Assembly (NCBI GenBank): GCA_902561325.1
Contig: CACEOL010000004.1
Coordinates: 1-64,000 of the forward strand
Direction: 5' to 3'
Source of the DNA: an uncultured SAR86 cluster bacterium
GTDB taxonomy: Bacteria; Pseudomonadota; Gammaproteobacteria; Magnimaribacterales; AG-339-G14
DNA length: 64,000 nucleotides
Shown here: in pieces, positions 1 through 10,370 of the stretch
Numbering within the stretch: position 1 is the stretch's first letter
How the letters are laid out: every line of letters begins with the position of its first letter
Program-made: the position numbers and the translations under genes
Notes under the pieces: generated by a model
What the model was told of the DNA's origin: nothing
Seen by the model: only the letters and a program-made list of their open reading frames with translations
Databases searched by the model: none

Positions 1-1
1 T

Positions 2-46
2 TTTGCAAAAGTTAAGAACGTTTTTAAGTCAGAAAAGAAAAAGTAA
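2..46 (+). CDS. rpsF: C-terminal tail of an upstream CDS, probably ribosomal protein S6 (partial)
   Basis: Open frame from the window edge ending FAKVKNVFKSEKKK*, directly upstream of rpsR; identity inferred from conserved rpsF-rpsR order. Confidence 0.5.
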   Translation, partial: FAKVKNVFKSEKKK

Positions 47-52
47 ATAAAT

Positions 53-316
53 ATGAGAAGACAAAAAGATAATAAAAGAAGAAATCAGAATCAGGATAAC
101 TTTTTAAAGCCAAAAAGAGCTTGTCAATTTACCGCAGCAGGCGTTGACGAAATTGATTATAAAGATGTTGAGCTGCTAAAAAAATTCATAACAGAAACAG
201 GAAAGATTATTCCAGCACGTATGACCGGCACAAGTGCAAAGTATCAACGCCAACTTACCAGAGCCATCAAAAGAGCAAGGCTTTTGGCATTATTACCTTT
301 TACGGATAGTCATTAA
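53..316 (+). CDS. rpsR: 30S ribosomal protein S18
   Basis: Conserved S18 sequence ([49 protein letters not shown]). Confidence 0.97.
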   Translation: MRRQKDNKRRNQNQDNFLKPKRACQFTAAGVDEIDYKDVELLKKFITETGKIIPARMTGTSAKYQRQLTRAIKRARLLALLPFTDSH

Positions 317-320
317 AAGC

Positions 321-773
321 ATGAAGTTAATTCTACAAGAAAGCATCACTGGATTAGGAAATCCTGGAGATTTGGTCCAAGTTAAATCGGGTTACGGTAG
401 AAATTATCTATTACCAACAGGTAAAGCTATTATTGCCAATGAAGAAAATATGAAGGTTTACGAAGCTAAACAAGAAGAATTCAAACTTCAAGAAGAAAAA
501 AGGCTAGAAAGCGCAAAAGAAATTTTTGAAAAAATAAATGAATTTTCTATTGCCCAAAATGTAGCAATTTCTGAGGAAGGTACAATGTATGGCTCAGTCG
601 GTACAAAAGAAATTTCAGAACTTTTAGAGGCAAATGATTTCCAAATTGAAAGAAGTGCGGTCAGACTCCCTGAGGGTTCTCTCAAAGAACTTGGAAATTA
701 TGTGATTGATATTGAATTACATCCTGAAGTTATAGCTAAAATTAATCTCGAACTTAAACCCGAAGAATCTTAA
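321..773 (+). CDS. rplI: 50S ribosomal protein L9
   Basis: MKLILQESITGLGNPGDLVQVKSGYGRNYLLP matches the L9 N-terminus; start moved from 234 to 321. Confidence 0.96.
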   Translation: MKLILQESITGLGNPGDLVQVKSGYGRNYLLPTGKAIIANEENMKVYEAKQEEFKLQEEKRLESAKEIFEKINEFSIAQNVAISEEGTMYGSVGTKEISELLEANDFQIERSAVRLPEGSLKELGNYVIDIELHPEVIAKINLELKPEES

Positions 774-821
774 AATCTAATTGTCTTCATTCTTTAGTAG
801 TGGGAGAATATCAGCCCTGCT

Positions 822-2201
822 ATGAGAAAAGAAAACGAGTTACCATCATCTATTGAAGCTGAAAAAGCTGTTCTTGGAAGCATAATATTAGAGCCAACAC
901 TCTGGGATTCATTGTCCGTTGAAGTCGATGAAAGTGATTTTATTGCCAGCGAACATAAGTTAATTTTTCGAGGCATAAAAAAACTCATTGATCTTGGATC
1001 TGAGATTGATACTGTTACTTTGATTGAATCTCTTTCAAAAGATAGCGAGCTTTCGTCTCTTTCTAATTTTGATAAAGTCGGTTATGTAAAAAAATTGGTG
1101 TCAGAAACGCCTGGTACTGCTAATTTTATTAATTATACAAACATCATTAAACAGTCTTCTTCGCTTAGAAAATTAATATCAACTGCTGCTGACATCTCTT
1201 CTTTGGCCAAAGAAGCAGATACTTTTGAAAGCGAAAATGCTTTAAGTGAGGCAGAAGACAAATTAATAAAACTCAGAGATTCAATTCAAAGGAAGTCTGG
1301 CCCAATGCTTGCAAAGGAATTAATAAAGCCCGTTTACGATAAAATCGATGAAACTATAAGATCTGATGGAGATTTAGTAGGCATCAGCACAGGCTTTAGA
1401 GATTTAGATAAATATACTATGGGGCTTCAACCTGGTGATTTATTCATTATTGCGGGAAGACCAAGTATGGGTAAAACTGCATTTGCCCTTAGCATTGCTG
1501 GGCAATTAGTGAATGATGAAATTCCATCGGTTCTTTTTAGTTTAGAAATGTCTGCTAGATCCATAATGTATAGAATGATTTCTCTACTTGGAAAAGTAGA
1601 GTTAAAAAAATTATTCGAAGCAAAAAATCTATCCGATAGTGATTTCAATGAGATAGAGAACTCACTTTCTTTACTAAGCAGATCTAAATTTTTTATCGAT
1701 GACACATCTTCATTGTCTCCATCAGAAATTCTTTCCAGATCAAGAAAACTCAAAAGAGAAAACCCAGACCTAGGCGTAATTTTCATCGATTATATGCAAC
1801 TAATGAAAGCGGATACTAAAAACGATAATCGCGTTTCTGAAATGAGTGAGATTTCTAGATCCTTAAAAGCACTCGCAAAAGAAATTGACGTCCCTGTTGT
1901 CGCTTTATCCCAATTAAATAGAGCGCCAGAAACTAGAACAGGAAAAAGACCAGTTTTAGCTGATTTAAAAGACTCTGGAGCGATTGAGCAAGATGCAGAC
2001 ATAGTTACTTTTGTTTTTAGAGCAGAGCAATATGAAAAAGATCATGAGAACAGAGGGCTTGCAATCATTGATATTGCAAAACATAGAAATGGTCCTACCG
2101 GCTCTGTAAAACTTAATTTTTCAGAAAGATATACAAAGTTTCAAGATCTTGCCCCAGATGATCCAGCTTTAAGAAATCCAGATTTTTCAGAAGAAGATTA
2201 A
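822..2201 (+). CDS. dnaB: Replicative DNA helicase DnaB
   Basis: Walker A GRPSMGKTAFAL, FSLEMSA, DYMQLM, LSQLNR motifs; no intein. Confidence 0.97.
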   Translation: MRKENELPSSIEAEKAVLGSIILEPTLWDSLSVEVDESDFIASEHKLIFRGIKKLIDLGSEIDTVTLIESLSKDSELSSLSNFDKVGYVKKLVSETPGTANFINYTNIIKQSSSLRKLISTAADISSLAKEADTFESENALSEAEDKLIKLRDSIQRKSGPMLAKELIKPVYDKIDETIRSDGDLVGISTGFRDLDKYTMGLQPGDLFIIAGRPSMGKTAFALSIAGQLVNDEIPSVLFSLEMSARSIMYRMISLLGKVELKKLFEAKNLSDSDFNEIENSLSLLSRSKFFIDDTSSLSPSEILSRSRKLKRENPDLGVIFIDYMQLMKADTKNDNRVSEMSEISRSLKALAKEIDVPVVALSQLNRAPETRTGKRPVLADLKDSGAIEQDADIVTFVFRAEQYEKDHENRGLAIIDIAKHRNGPTGSVKLNFSERYTKFQDLAPDDPALRNPDFSEED

Positions 2202-2202
2202 A

Positions 2203-3270
2203 TTGAATCGCCCAACTTTTGTAGAGATTGATCTTAAGGCCTTGGATTTTAATCTGAATAGTCTAAAAAAATCCGTACACTCTGCTAAATTCTTTCCAGT
2301 AGTTAAAGCTGATGCATATGGACATGGTTTAGATAAAATTACTAAACATATCCAAAGCAAAGTTGATGGATTTTGTGTTGCAACTTCAGAAGAAGCCTTA
2401 AATCTTCGTTCAAAATCAAAAAAACCTATTTTAGATTTGGAAGGGCCTTACGATTTAGCCGATATGAAGGCTCTTCTCAAAAATGATATAGAGTTTGTTA
2501 TTCACTCCAGCAGGCAGCTTAATTTTTTAAAGCAAATTAAGAATCTCAAAGAAAGTCATCCAATTTGGCTTAAATTTGACACAGGAATGAATAGACTTGG
2601 CTTTTCAATTGAAGATTCTTCAATAATTTTTGAAGAAGTTTCTAAAAAAACTAACCAAATAGTTTTGATGAGTCATTTTTATTCATTTAAAGGTAATGCA
2701 AAACAACTAAAGACATTTAAGGATCTTGAGAAAAGATGCTCATCAGATGAAATTTCTGTAAAGAAAAGCCTATGCAATTCTGGCGGTATGATTAATTATC
2801 CTGCTTCGCAGAAAGATATTGTAAGACCTGGGATAAGCATATTTGGCAGCAGATCAAACTTAAAAAATAAAAACATTAAGCTTGAATCTGTAATGACATT
2901 CAAATCAAAGTTCATATCTTTAAAAGAAATTAAAAAAGGGGAAAAGGTTGGCTACGAAGGAACTTGGCAGGCCAAAAAGCGAACTAAAATAGGTATTTTG
3001 CCAGTAGGGTACGGTGATGGGTATCCAATAAACTTGAGCAATTGTGGGAAAGTATTGATTAAAGGAAAATTAGCGCCAGTAATTGGTAAGGTCTCAATGG
3101 ATATGGTTGTAATTGATTTATCCAATATAAGTAAAATTAGTTATAAGGATGAAGTTATTTTATGGGGTAAAGGCCATGAAGTAGACACAGTGGCTAAATA
3201 TGCTAATAATAGTTCTTATACGTTAATGACTGGATTAACAAATCGTGTAAAAAAGGTATATAAGTTATGA
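2203..3270 (+). CDS. alr: Alanine racemase (TTG start)
   Basis: PVVKADAYGHG PLP-lysine motif, GYGDGYP, KVSMDM. Confidence 0.95.
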   Translation: MNRPTFVEIDLKALDFNLNSLKKSVHSAKFFPVVKADAYGHGLDKITKHIQSKVDGFCVATSEEALNLRSKSKKPILDLEGPYDLADMKALLKNDIEFVIHSSRQLNFLKQIKNLKESHPIWLKFDTGMNRLGFSIEDSSIIFEEVSKKTNQIVLMSHFYSFKGNAKQLKTFKDLEKRCSSDEISVKKSLCNSGGMINYPASQKDIVRPGISIFGSRSNLKNKNIKLESVMTFKSKFISLKEIKKGEKVGYEGTWQAKKRTKIGILPVGYGDGYPINLSNCGKVLIKGKLAPVIGKVSMDMVVIDLSNISKISYKDEVILWGKGHEVDTVAKYANNSSYTLMTGLTNRVKKVYKL

Positions 3271-4379
3271 AAATTAAAGTTTTAAAAGAAACCCCAAGGA
3301 ATATTAAAGAGTTTCCGGTTGAAAACGAATATAACCTTTCAAAGGAAGAAGTCACTGATATAGCTGAGATTTTTAGTACTCCTCTAACAGGTTCTTACAA
3401 TTGGGACTATACGGTACAAGATAACAGAATCAAAAGGCTTTACGAACTTGGCAAAGACCTAAATTGGAATGCTGAAAAAGACATCGACTGGGACAGACCT
3501 TTACCCGAGAGAGGAGATACACCTCCCCCTATATTTTGGGACGATTACGAACCTTATCAAAAGCTCTCCACGGAAGATAAATTCACTTTCATGAGTCATA
3601 GAGGAGCTTGGTCTTTAAGCCAATTTTTGCATGGCGAACAAGGAGCTTTGTTAGTTGCATCGCAACTCGTGTCGTGTGCTCCAACTTTCAATGCAAAGCT
3701 TTATGCTGCATCTCAAACTTTCGATGAAGCAAGACATGTTGAAGCATTCAATAAATATATCCAATCTAGAGTTGGAATTATGTATCCCGTAGGAACAGGT
3801 CTTAAATCATTACTTGATAAAATTTTGACCGATCCAAGATGGGACCTCAAATTCATTGGGATGCAAATAATCATAGAAGGACTTGCTCTTGCTGCTTTTA
3901 ATCTTGCGAGACAAGGTACTTTTGACCCTGTTTTTAAAGATATGCTTTATCTAATCATTAGGGATGAAGCAAGACACGTGACGTTTGGAGTAAATTATTT
4001 AGAGGAGTTTGTAAAAACCCTTTCTGATGAAGAAAGAGAGGAAAGAGCTCAATTTGCTTACGAGGCTTGTGTTGTGATGAGAGGTAGATTGATGTCTTCA
4101 GAAGTATATGAACATTTTGGATGGGATGTAGAGGATGCCATTGCTTTTCAAAGTAAGTCCGATGTTACCAACAACTTCCAACACTTGTTGTTTACAAGAG
4201 TCGTACCTAACTTAGCAAGAATTGGTTTATTAACTGATAAAGTCAAACCTTTGTATGATGAACTAGGTGTGTTGGATTACCAGGACTGGCCAACGGATGG
4301 AGAAATTGATTGGGCTTCTCTTTCAAGGCCGCTTGATCAATCAGAAGAAGTAGAAGAAGGTCAGTTTATATCCATCTAA
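3267..4379 (+). CDS. Ferritin-like / R2-like diiron protein of unknown function
   Basis: Two (D/E)EARH motifs (TFDEARHVEAF, RDEARHVTFG) with upstream helical glutamates (HGEQGALL, IEGLALAAF). Confidence 0.7.
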   Translation: MKIKVLKETPRNIKEFPVENEYNLSKEEVTDIAEIFSTPLTGSYNWDYTVQDNRIKRLYELGKDLNWNAEKDIDWDRPLPERGDTPPPIFWDDYEPYQKLSTEDKFTFMSHRGAWSLSQFLHGEQGALLVASQLVSCAPTFNAKLYAASQTFDEARHVEAFNKYIQSRVGIMYPVGTGLKSLLDKILTDPRWDLKFIGMQIIIEGLALAAFNLARQGTFDPVFKDMLYLIIRDEARHVTFGVNYLEEFVKTLSDEEREERAQFAYEACVVMRGRLMSSEVYEHFGWDVEDAIAFQSKSDVTNNFQHLLFTRVVPNLARIGLLTDKVKPLYDELGVLDYQDWPTDGEIDWASLSRPLDQSEEVEEGQFISI

Positions 4380-4453
4380 TTTATCTCTGATAAAGTTTTC
4401 TAAATAGCTTTAGACTATTCTGATATACTAATGAACCATCTTGTATGAAAAAG

Positions 4454-6079
4454 ATGGCTTCAAAAAATCCTAAATTCTTATTTGTAACTGGTGGAGTTGT
4501 CTCTTCTATCGGGAAAGGTATTCTGTCAGCTTCACTAGGCTCTCTTTTAGAGAGTAGAGGATTAAAAGTTACAGTGATGAAGCTTGATCCCTACATAAAC
4601 CTTGATCCTGGCACAATGAGTCCTTTTCAACATGGCGAGGTTTTTGTTACAGAAGATGGTTCTGAAACCGATCTCGACCTTGGACATTATGAAAGATATT
4701 TGAACTCTAAAATGTCTCATAAAAATAATTTTACTGCAGGTCAAGTGTATGAAGATGTTCTTAAAAGAGAAAGAAAAGGAGAATTTTTAGGTTCAACCGT
4801 GCAGGTAATTCCTCATATCACCGATGAGATTAAAAAAAGAATTACCTATGGAGCAGGTGATAATGACATTGCAATTATAGAAATTGGTGGAACCGTTGGC
4901 GATATTGAGTCACAACCTTTTTTAGAAGCAATTAGGCAAATGAAACTTGAGTTGGGATCTGAAAGGACATTATTTACACACTTAACTTTCGTTCCTTATT
5001 TAGCATCATCAGGAGAAACTAAAACAAAACCAACTCAACATTCTGTGAAAAGTCTGTTATCTCATGGTCTGCAAGCAGATATTTTAATTTGTCGATCCGA
5101 ACAAAATCTTTCAAACGCAGATTGTAGAAAAATTGCTTTGTTTACCAACGTAAATGAAGATTGTGTTTTTACTTTACCCGATGTGCCATCAATTTATGCA
5201 GTCCCAGTAATGATGAATAAACAAGGCTTAGATCAGCAAATAGTTGAAAAACTAAAATTAAAATGTTCTAAGCCAAAACTTAATGATTGGAAAAGGGTTA
5301 CTAAACTTGAATCAGAGCAAAAAGGAGAAACTAAAATCGCGATGGTAGGAAAATATACTGAATTGGTAGATTCATATAAATCAGTAAATGAAGCTTTAAT
5401 TCATGCAGGCATCCACAATAAGACAAACGTAAAAATTGAGCACATAGATTCTGAAAGATTCAATAAAGGAGTAGAAAATTTAAAAGCTGATGGTATTTTA
5501 ATTCCAGGAGGATTTGGAAATAGAGGCGTCAAAGGAATGCTTAACGTAGCAAAGTTTGCTAGGGAAAATAACATCCCTTATTTTGGGATATGCTTAGGGA
5601 TGCAAGTTGCGGTCATAGAATTTGCAAGAAATGTATTGAAATTGGATGCCGATAGTACTGAGTTTAAGAAGACCACTCAGCATCCAGTCATAGGGTTGAT
5701 TACAGAATGGCTTGATGAAGATGGACTTATTAAGTATCGGTCGGAAGACTCTGACAAGGGAGGTACTATGCGTTTAGGAGGCCAAGTATGCCATTTAAAG
5801 AAGAATAGTAAGATGGCAAAGCTTTACAAAAAACTCAAAATTTTTGAACGCCACAGACATAGATACGAATTTAATGGCAATTATGAGTCAGCATTTAATA
5901 AAAAAGGTATGACTATAGTTGGAAAATCTGAAGATGATACCTTGGTCGAAGCAATTGAAATTAAGAACCACAAATGGTTTATAGGCTGTCAGTTTCATCC
6001 TGAATTTACATCCGATCCAATAAATGCTCATCCGCTTTTCAAAGGATTTATTAAAGCTGCTAAGTTAAACTCTAAGTAA
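4454..6079 (+). CDS. pyrG: CTP synthase (an in-frame ATG also exists at 4445)
   Basis: [18 protein letters not shown]-terminus, GGTVGDIES, GATase GICLGMQ and FHPEF motifs. Confidence 0.97.
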   Translation: MASKNPKFLFVTGGVVSSIGKGILSASLGSLLESRGLKVTVMKLDPYINLDPGTMSPFQHGEVFVTEDGSETDLDLGHYERYLNSKMSHKNNFTAGQVYEDVLKRERKGEFLGSTVQVIPHITDEIKKRITYGAGDNDIAIIEIGGTVGDIESQPFLEAIRQMKLELGSERTLFTHLTFVPYLASSGETKTKPTQHSVKSLLSHGLQADILICRSEQNLSNADCRKIALFTNVNEDCVFTLPDVPSIYAVPVMMNKQGLDQQIVEKLKLKCSKPKLNDWKRVTKLESEQKGETKIAMVGKYTELVDSYKSVNEALIHAGIHNKTNVKIEHIDSERFNKGVENLKADGILIPGGFGNRGVKGMLNVAKFARENNIPYFGICLGMQVAVIEFARNVLKLDADSTEFKKTTQHPVIGLITEWLDEDGLIKYRSEDSDKGGTMRLGGQVCHLKKNSKMAKLYKKLKIFERHRHRYEFNGNYESAFNKKGMTIVGKSEDDTLVEAIEIKNHKWFIGCQFHPEFTSDPINAHPLFKGFIKAAKLNSK

Positions 6080-6082
6080 AAA

Positions 6083-6904
6083 ATGAGTGATTTGGTAAAA
6101 ATAGCAAAAACAGAAATTTCAAATTCCAACAAACTTTGTGTCATTGCTGGTTTAAATGTTTTGGAAGACGATCAGCTTACTTTCAAGGTTGCTGAAAAAT
6201 TAAAAAAAATTACTGAAGCTCAAGGGAATTCATTCATTTTTAAAGCTTCTTTTGATAAAGCCAATCGCTCATCTGTAGATTCATACCGAGGACCGGGTCT
6301 TGAAAAAGGCTTAGAAATTTTTAGAGAATTAAAAAAAAGCGACTATCAACTTATTACTGACATTCATGAAATAAGCCAAGTCGAACAAATATCAGAGGTT
6401 GTTGATATTATCCAAATACCTGCTTTTTTATGCAGACAAACAGATCTCATCAAAGAAGCTTGCCAGGCTGGAAAGCCGTTAAATATAAAAAAAGGGCAAT
6501 TTTTATCTCCTGATCAAATGAAAAATATCATTGAAAAATGCAGCAATTTTGGCAATGATCAAGTCATGCTTTGTGAAAGGGGCACTTCTTTTGGCTATGA
6601 CAATTTAGTTGTAGATATGTTGGGCATGTCCAAATTAAAAACTTTCAAATGCCCAATTATTTTTGATGTTACACACTCTCTTCAACTTCCTGGCCAAGGA
6701 AAAACTGCTACAGGCGGTAGAGGAGATCAAGCTGAAGACTTGGCCAAGGCCGGAGTATCTTTGGGCATAGCTGGCCTATTTATAGAAGTCCATCCCAATC
6801 CTAAAGAAGCTCTTTGCGATGGTCCATCGGCAACGCCCTTAGATCAATTTGAAACCCTTTTAGGCAAAGTCAATGCTGTTGATCAGGCAGTGAAAGGTTT
6901 TTAG
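6083..6904 (+). CDS. kdsA: 3-deoxy-8-phosphooctulonate synthase
   Basis: KASFDKANRSS, DVTHSLQLPG, FIEVHPNP motifs; pyrG-kdsA-eno order. Confidence 0.96.
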   Translation: MSDLVKIAKTEISNSNKLCVIAGLNVLEDDQLTFKVAEKLKKITEAQGNSFIFKASFDKANRSSVDSYRGPGLEKGLEIFRELKKSDYQLITDIHEISQVEQISEVVDIIQIPAFLCRQTDLIKEACQAGKPLNIKKGQFLSPDQMKNIIEKCSNFGNDQVMLCERGTSFGYDNLVVDMLGMSKLKTFKCPIIFDVTHSLQLPGQGKTATGGRGDQAEDLAKAGVSLGIAGLFIEVHPNPKEALCDGPSATPLDQFETLLGKVNAVDQAVKGF

Positions 6905-6908
6905 GAAA

Positions 6909-8195
6909 ATGAAAATCAAAGCAATTAAAGCATTTGAAATCCTTGATTCCAGAGGAACCCCAACGGTTGCCACTTTGATAGAGACAGATGATGATTTTAA
7001 AGAAATTGGTTTCGTTCCATCTGGTGCTTCTACCGGTTCCAGAGAAGCCATAGAAAAAAGAGATGGTGGTAATAATTTCAATGGTAAAGGAGTTGCACAG
7101 GTTATTAAAAACGCAGAGGAGAATTTATTTCCGGAGCTTATTGGTATGAAAATAGGCTCACAAGTTGAATTTGATTCAAAATTAATAGAACTTGATGGGA
7201 CAAAAAATAAAAAAATTTTTGGTGCAAATATTATCCTTTCTTTATCGTTGGCTTATTGTAAGTTATCAGCAAGTGCAGAAAAAAAGCCCTTATACGAATA
7301 TATTCATAATTACTTTAGGGAAAATTTTTTTTCAGAAATAAAAATGAAGATGCCTCTTCCTATGATGAACATTCTAAATGGGGGAGCACATGCAAATAAT
7401 AAGTTAGACTTTCAGGAGTTTATGATTCAGCCAGTTGGGTTCTCCTCCTTTAAAGAAGGCCTAATTTGCGGCGTTGAAGTATTTAATTTTTTAAAAAAAA
7501 CATTGAATCAAAAAGGCTTTTCAACGGCGGTTGGCGACGAAGGTGGTTTTGCTCCTGGAATAGATTCCGCTGAAGAAGCACTCGATTTAATATCCAGCTC
7601 CATCCAAGAAGCAGGATATGAAGTTGATAAAGATGTAACCTTTGCGCTGGATTGCGCTGCAACAGAAATGTTAGAAAATAAGGAATATGTTTTTTCAAAT
7701 AAAGAAAAGTTATCGTCAGATGAATTAATTGAGTATCTTTCTAATTTAGCTAATAAATATCCTATTACTTCAGTTGAAGACGGATTAGATGAAAACGATT
7801 GGGTTGGATGGGAGAGCCTCACTAAAAAACTTGGTAAGAGAACTCAGTTGGTTGGCGATGATTTATTTGTAACCAATAAAGATATTCTTCAAGAAGGCAT
7901 TGACAGAAATATTGCCAACTCAGTCTTGGTAAAAATTAATCAAATAGGAACAATTTCTGAAACTTTTGAAACTATATGTTTAGCTTATCAACATAACTAT
8001 AAGTGCGTAATTTCTCATCGTTCTGGCGAAACAGAAGATAATTTTATTGCCGATTTAGCTGTCGGCACTGGAGCTGGGCAAATAAAAACTGGCGCACCAT
8101 CAAGGTCTGATAGAACCTCAAAATACAATAGATTGTTAATGATTGACGCTATCGAAGATTTAGAGTTTCTCGGTAGGCAGGAGTTAATAAATTGA
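6909..8195 (+). CDS. eno: Enolase
   Basis: AFEILDSRGTPT, AVGDEGGFAP, SHRSGETED motifs. Confidence 0.98.
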   Translation: MKIKAIKAFEILDSRGTPTVATLIETDDDFKEIGFVPSGASTGSREAIEKRDGGNNFNGKGVAQVIKNAEENLFPELIGMKIGSQVEFDSKLIELDGTKNKKIFGANIILSLSLAYCKLSASAEKKPLYEYIHNYFRENFFSEIKMKMPLPMMNILNGGAHANNKLDFQEFMIQPVGFSSFKEGLICGVEVFNFLKKTLNQKGFSTAVGDEGGFAPGIDSAEEALDLISSSIQEAGYEVDKDVTFALDCAATEMLENKEYVFSNKEKLSSDELIEYLSNLANKYPITSVEDGLDENDWVGWESLTKKLGKRTQLVGDDLFVTNKDILQEGIDRNIANSVLVKINQIGTISETFETICLAYQHNYKCVISHRSGETEDNFIADLAVGTGAGQIKTGAPSRSDRTSKYNRLLMIDAIEDLEFLGRQELIN

Positions 8196-8494
8196 TAGAT
8201 AAAATTAAATATTATTTTTTACCCAGTATATTTGTGATACTTATTTTTTTAATTTTATTTTATATTATAGGAATCTTTTACGGGGAAAATAGCATTAGTC
8301 GGTTAGACAGAATGACTCAAGAAAAAATAGCCTTAGAAAATAAAATCGTTAAATTGAAGGAAGACAATAAAGTCGCCAGAATGGAATTAGATAGCTTTAC
8401 TAATGATCCAGAAGCTTTAGAAGGCTATGCCCGAAGTAAGTTAAATTTAATTAAAAAAGGAGAAGTTCTCATTGAACTAGTACCGAATGAGTGA
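8192..8494 (+). CDS. ftsB: Cell division protein FtsB (TTG start)
   Basis: Short single-TM plus coiled-coil protein with EGYARSKLNLIKKGE, between eno and ispD. Confidence 0.85.
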   Translation: MIDKIKYYFLPSIFVILIFLILFYIIGIFYGENSISRLDRMTQEKIALENKIVKLKEDNKVARMELDSFTNDPEALEGYARSKLNLIKKGEVLIELVPNE

Positions 8495-9197
8495 ATACGT
8501 TGCTTTAATTCCTGCTGCTGGAGTTGGTGCTAGAGCCCAACTTAAACTTGCCAAGCAATTCAATCTAGTAGGAAAAAAAACCATCATTGAATTTGCCATA
8601 GATCCATTTTTGAAAGACGAAAACTGTAAAACCATTTATGTAGTTGTTGCGGAAGATACTGAGGCTTGGGAAGCCTTATCTATTTCTCAACATAATAAAG
8701 TTAAGACTTGCATTGGAGCCTCTACTAGGATGTTATCCGTTTTGAATGGTTTGCAAGAAATTAAAGAGGATGAAGATAAATCAATATTAGTTGCAGTGCA
8801 TGATGCAGCTAGACCCTGTTTGGACCTTAAAGACCTTTTAGGCCTTATGGATAAAGCACAAGACGAAATCAAAGAAGATGGAGAAGGGTGTTACCTTTCT
8901 TATCAACCGACAGAAAGTGTTAACTTAATAAAAAATGAAAAGGTACAAAAATCCTTGGATCGAAATAATGTTTGGTTATCAGCAACTCCACAAGTTTTTT
9001 GTTTGGAGGATTTATTGTCGGCTTTAACGAAAGCCAATGATGAAGAAAAAGTATTCACCGATGAAGTAAGCGCTATGCTGCATTATTTTAAAAAAGATAT
9101 ATCTATCTACCCGTGTAATAAAACAAATATTAAGGTGACCAAAAAAGAGGATTTAGAAACAGTAGAACAATATTTAAAACTTGCTGGCAGAATTTAG
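8487..9197 (+). CDS. ispD: 2-C-methyl-D-erythritol 4-phosphate cytidylyltransferase
   Basis: LIPAAGVGAR, VHDAARPC; ispDF order. Confidence 0.95.
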   Translation: MSEYVALIPAAGVGARAQLKLAKQFNLVGKKTIIEFAIDPFLKDENCKTIYVVVAEDTEAWEALSISQHNKVKTCIGASTRMLSVLNGLQEIKEDEDKSILVAVHDAARPCLDLKDLLGLMDKAQDEIKEDGEGCYLSYQPTESVNLIKNEKVQKSLDRNNVWLSATPQVFCLEDLLSALTKANDEEKVFTDEVSAMLHYFKKDISIYPCNKTNIKVTKKEDLETVEQYLKLAGRI

Positions 9198-9679
9198 TGA
9201 GTAAACTGAGAATTGGGCAAGGATTTGATGCTCATAAAATCATCAAAGGCCCTAAAGAGTTTATCTTGGGCGGTATTTCAATAGACTCTGAGTATGAGGT
9301 AGTTGCACATTCTGATGGGGATATTATTTGTCATGCAATCATTGATGCTCTTTTAGGTGCTTGTAAGATGGGTGATATTGGTAAATTGGCACCATCCAAT
9401 GAAGAAAATAAGGATATTTCTAGCATTCATCTCTTGAATAAAGTTTCCACAATACTTTTGGAGGCAGGTTATCAAATTGTAAATATTGATCTTACTTATG
9501 TTGGAGAAGAGCCTAGGCTTGAGAAATTTAAAAAAAATATCGAAGAGAATTTAGCTAAAGAAATGAACATTAGTCCAAAAGATATATCCTGTAAAGCAAC
9601 GACTACAGATGGTTTAGGTTATGAGGGGGCCCGAGAGGGCATAAGTACACAAGCAATTGCTCTGGTTATGAAGAACTAA
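9197..9679 (+). CDS. ispF: 2-C-methyl-D-erythritol 2,4-cyclodiphosphate synthase (GTG start)
   Basis: RIGQGFDAHKI, AHSDGDIICHAIIDALLGA, KATTTDGLGYEG. Confidence 0.96.
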   Translation: MSKLRIGQGFDAHKIIKGPKEFILGGISIDSEYEVVAHSDGDIICHAIIDALLGACKMGDIGKLAPSNEENKDISSIHLLNKVSTILLEAGYQIVNIDLTYVGEEPRLEKFKKNIEENLAKEMNISPKDISCKATTTDGLGYEGAREGISTQAIALVMKN

Positions 9680-9684
9680 TATAG

Positions 9685-10365
9685 ATGAAAATTATTCTCA
9701 CTAATGATGACGGCTTTGACCATCCTGGGATTAAAGCTCTTTTTAAGGAATTGCATGACAAACACGATGTATTTCTTATTGGTCCAGATCAAAACCGAAG
9801 TGGATTTAGTAGTGCGATTACTTTTTTAACACCTCTTAGACACAAAAAATATGCAGACAATATATTCAGCCTAAATGGCACACCTGTTGATTGTGTAAAA
9901 GTGGCTAGAAACATGCTTTGTCCCTTTGAACCCGATATAGTAGTCTCTGGAATAAACCCTGGTCCAAATTTAGGTTCCGACGCAATTTTATCAGGTACCG
10001 TTGGTGCAGCATTGGACGGTAGAAACTTAAAGTATCCCTCAATTGCGGTATCTGTAGCATCTTTTGAAATCAATGATTTTTCTTTTGCAGCAAAGTTTGT
10101 AGCTAAAGTCTTGGATAATCTTGATAATCTTAAAATAAATGAATTTCAAATTTTGAATATCAACGTACCTGATCATAATGAATTTCCGGACCCTGGAATA
10201 AAAATAACTAAAACTTTTCTCAATGATGAAGAAGGCGAGAAGAATCTTGATGTCTCCGACCGAAAGAATTTGGAAGATGGATTCATTTCAATTTCTCCCA
10301 TTAAGATAGATATGCATTCCAACGCTCAACAACAAGTTGTTGCAGACTGGGCAAAAAATTTATAG
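9685..10365 (+). CDS. surE: 5'-nucleotidase SurE
   Basis: ILTNDDGFDHPGI, GPDQNRSG, SGINPGPN. Confidence 0.95.
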   Translation: MKIILTNDDGFDHPGIKALFKELHDKHDVFLIGPDQNRSGFSSAITFLTPLRHKKYADNIFSLNGTPVDCVKVARNMLCPFEPDIVVSGINPGPNLGSDAILSGTVGAALDGRNLKYPSIAVSVASFEINDFSFAAKFVAKVLDNLDNLKINEFQILNINVPDHNEFPDPGIKITKTFLNDEEGEKNLDVSDRKNLEDGFISISPIKIDMHSNAQQQVVADWAKNL

Positions 10366-10370
10366 ATCAA

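Noticed and set aside
234-320. Upstream extension of rplI ([15 protein letters not shown]...) in the ORF track
   Set aside because: Overlaps rpsR out of frame and has no ribosomal L9 similarity; ATG 321 gives the canonical L9 N-terminus.
1427-1786. 119-aa minus-strand ORF inside dnaB
   Set aside because: Shadow ORF antisense to a strongly conserved gene; no recognisable motif.
7483-7822. Two minus-strand ORFs (71 and 104 aa) inside eno
   Set aside because: Antisense to enolase coding sequence; composition looks like a frame shadow.
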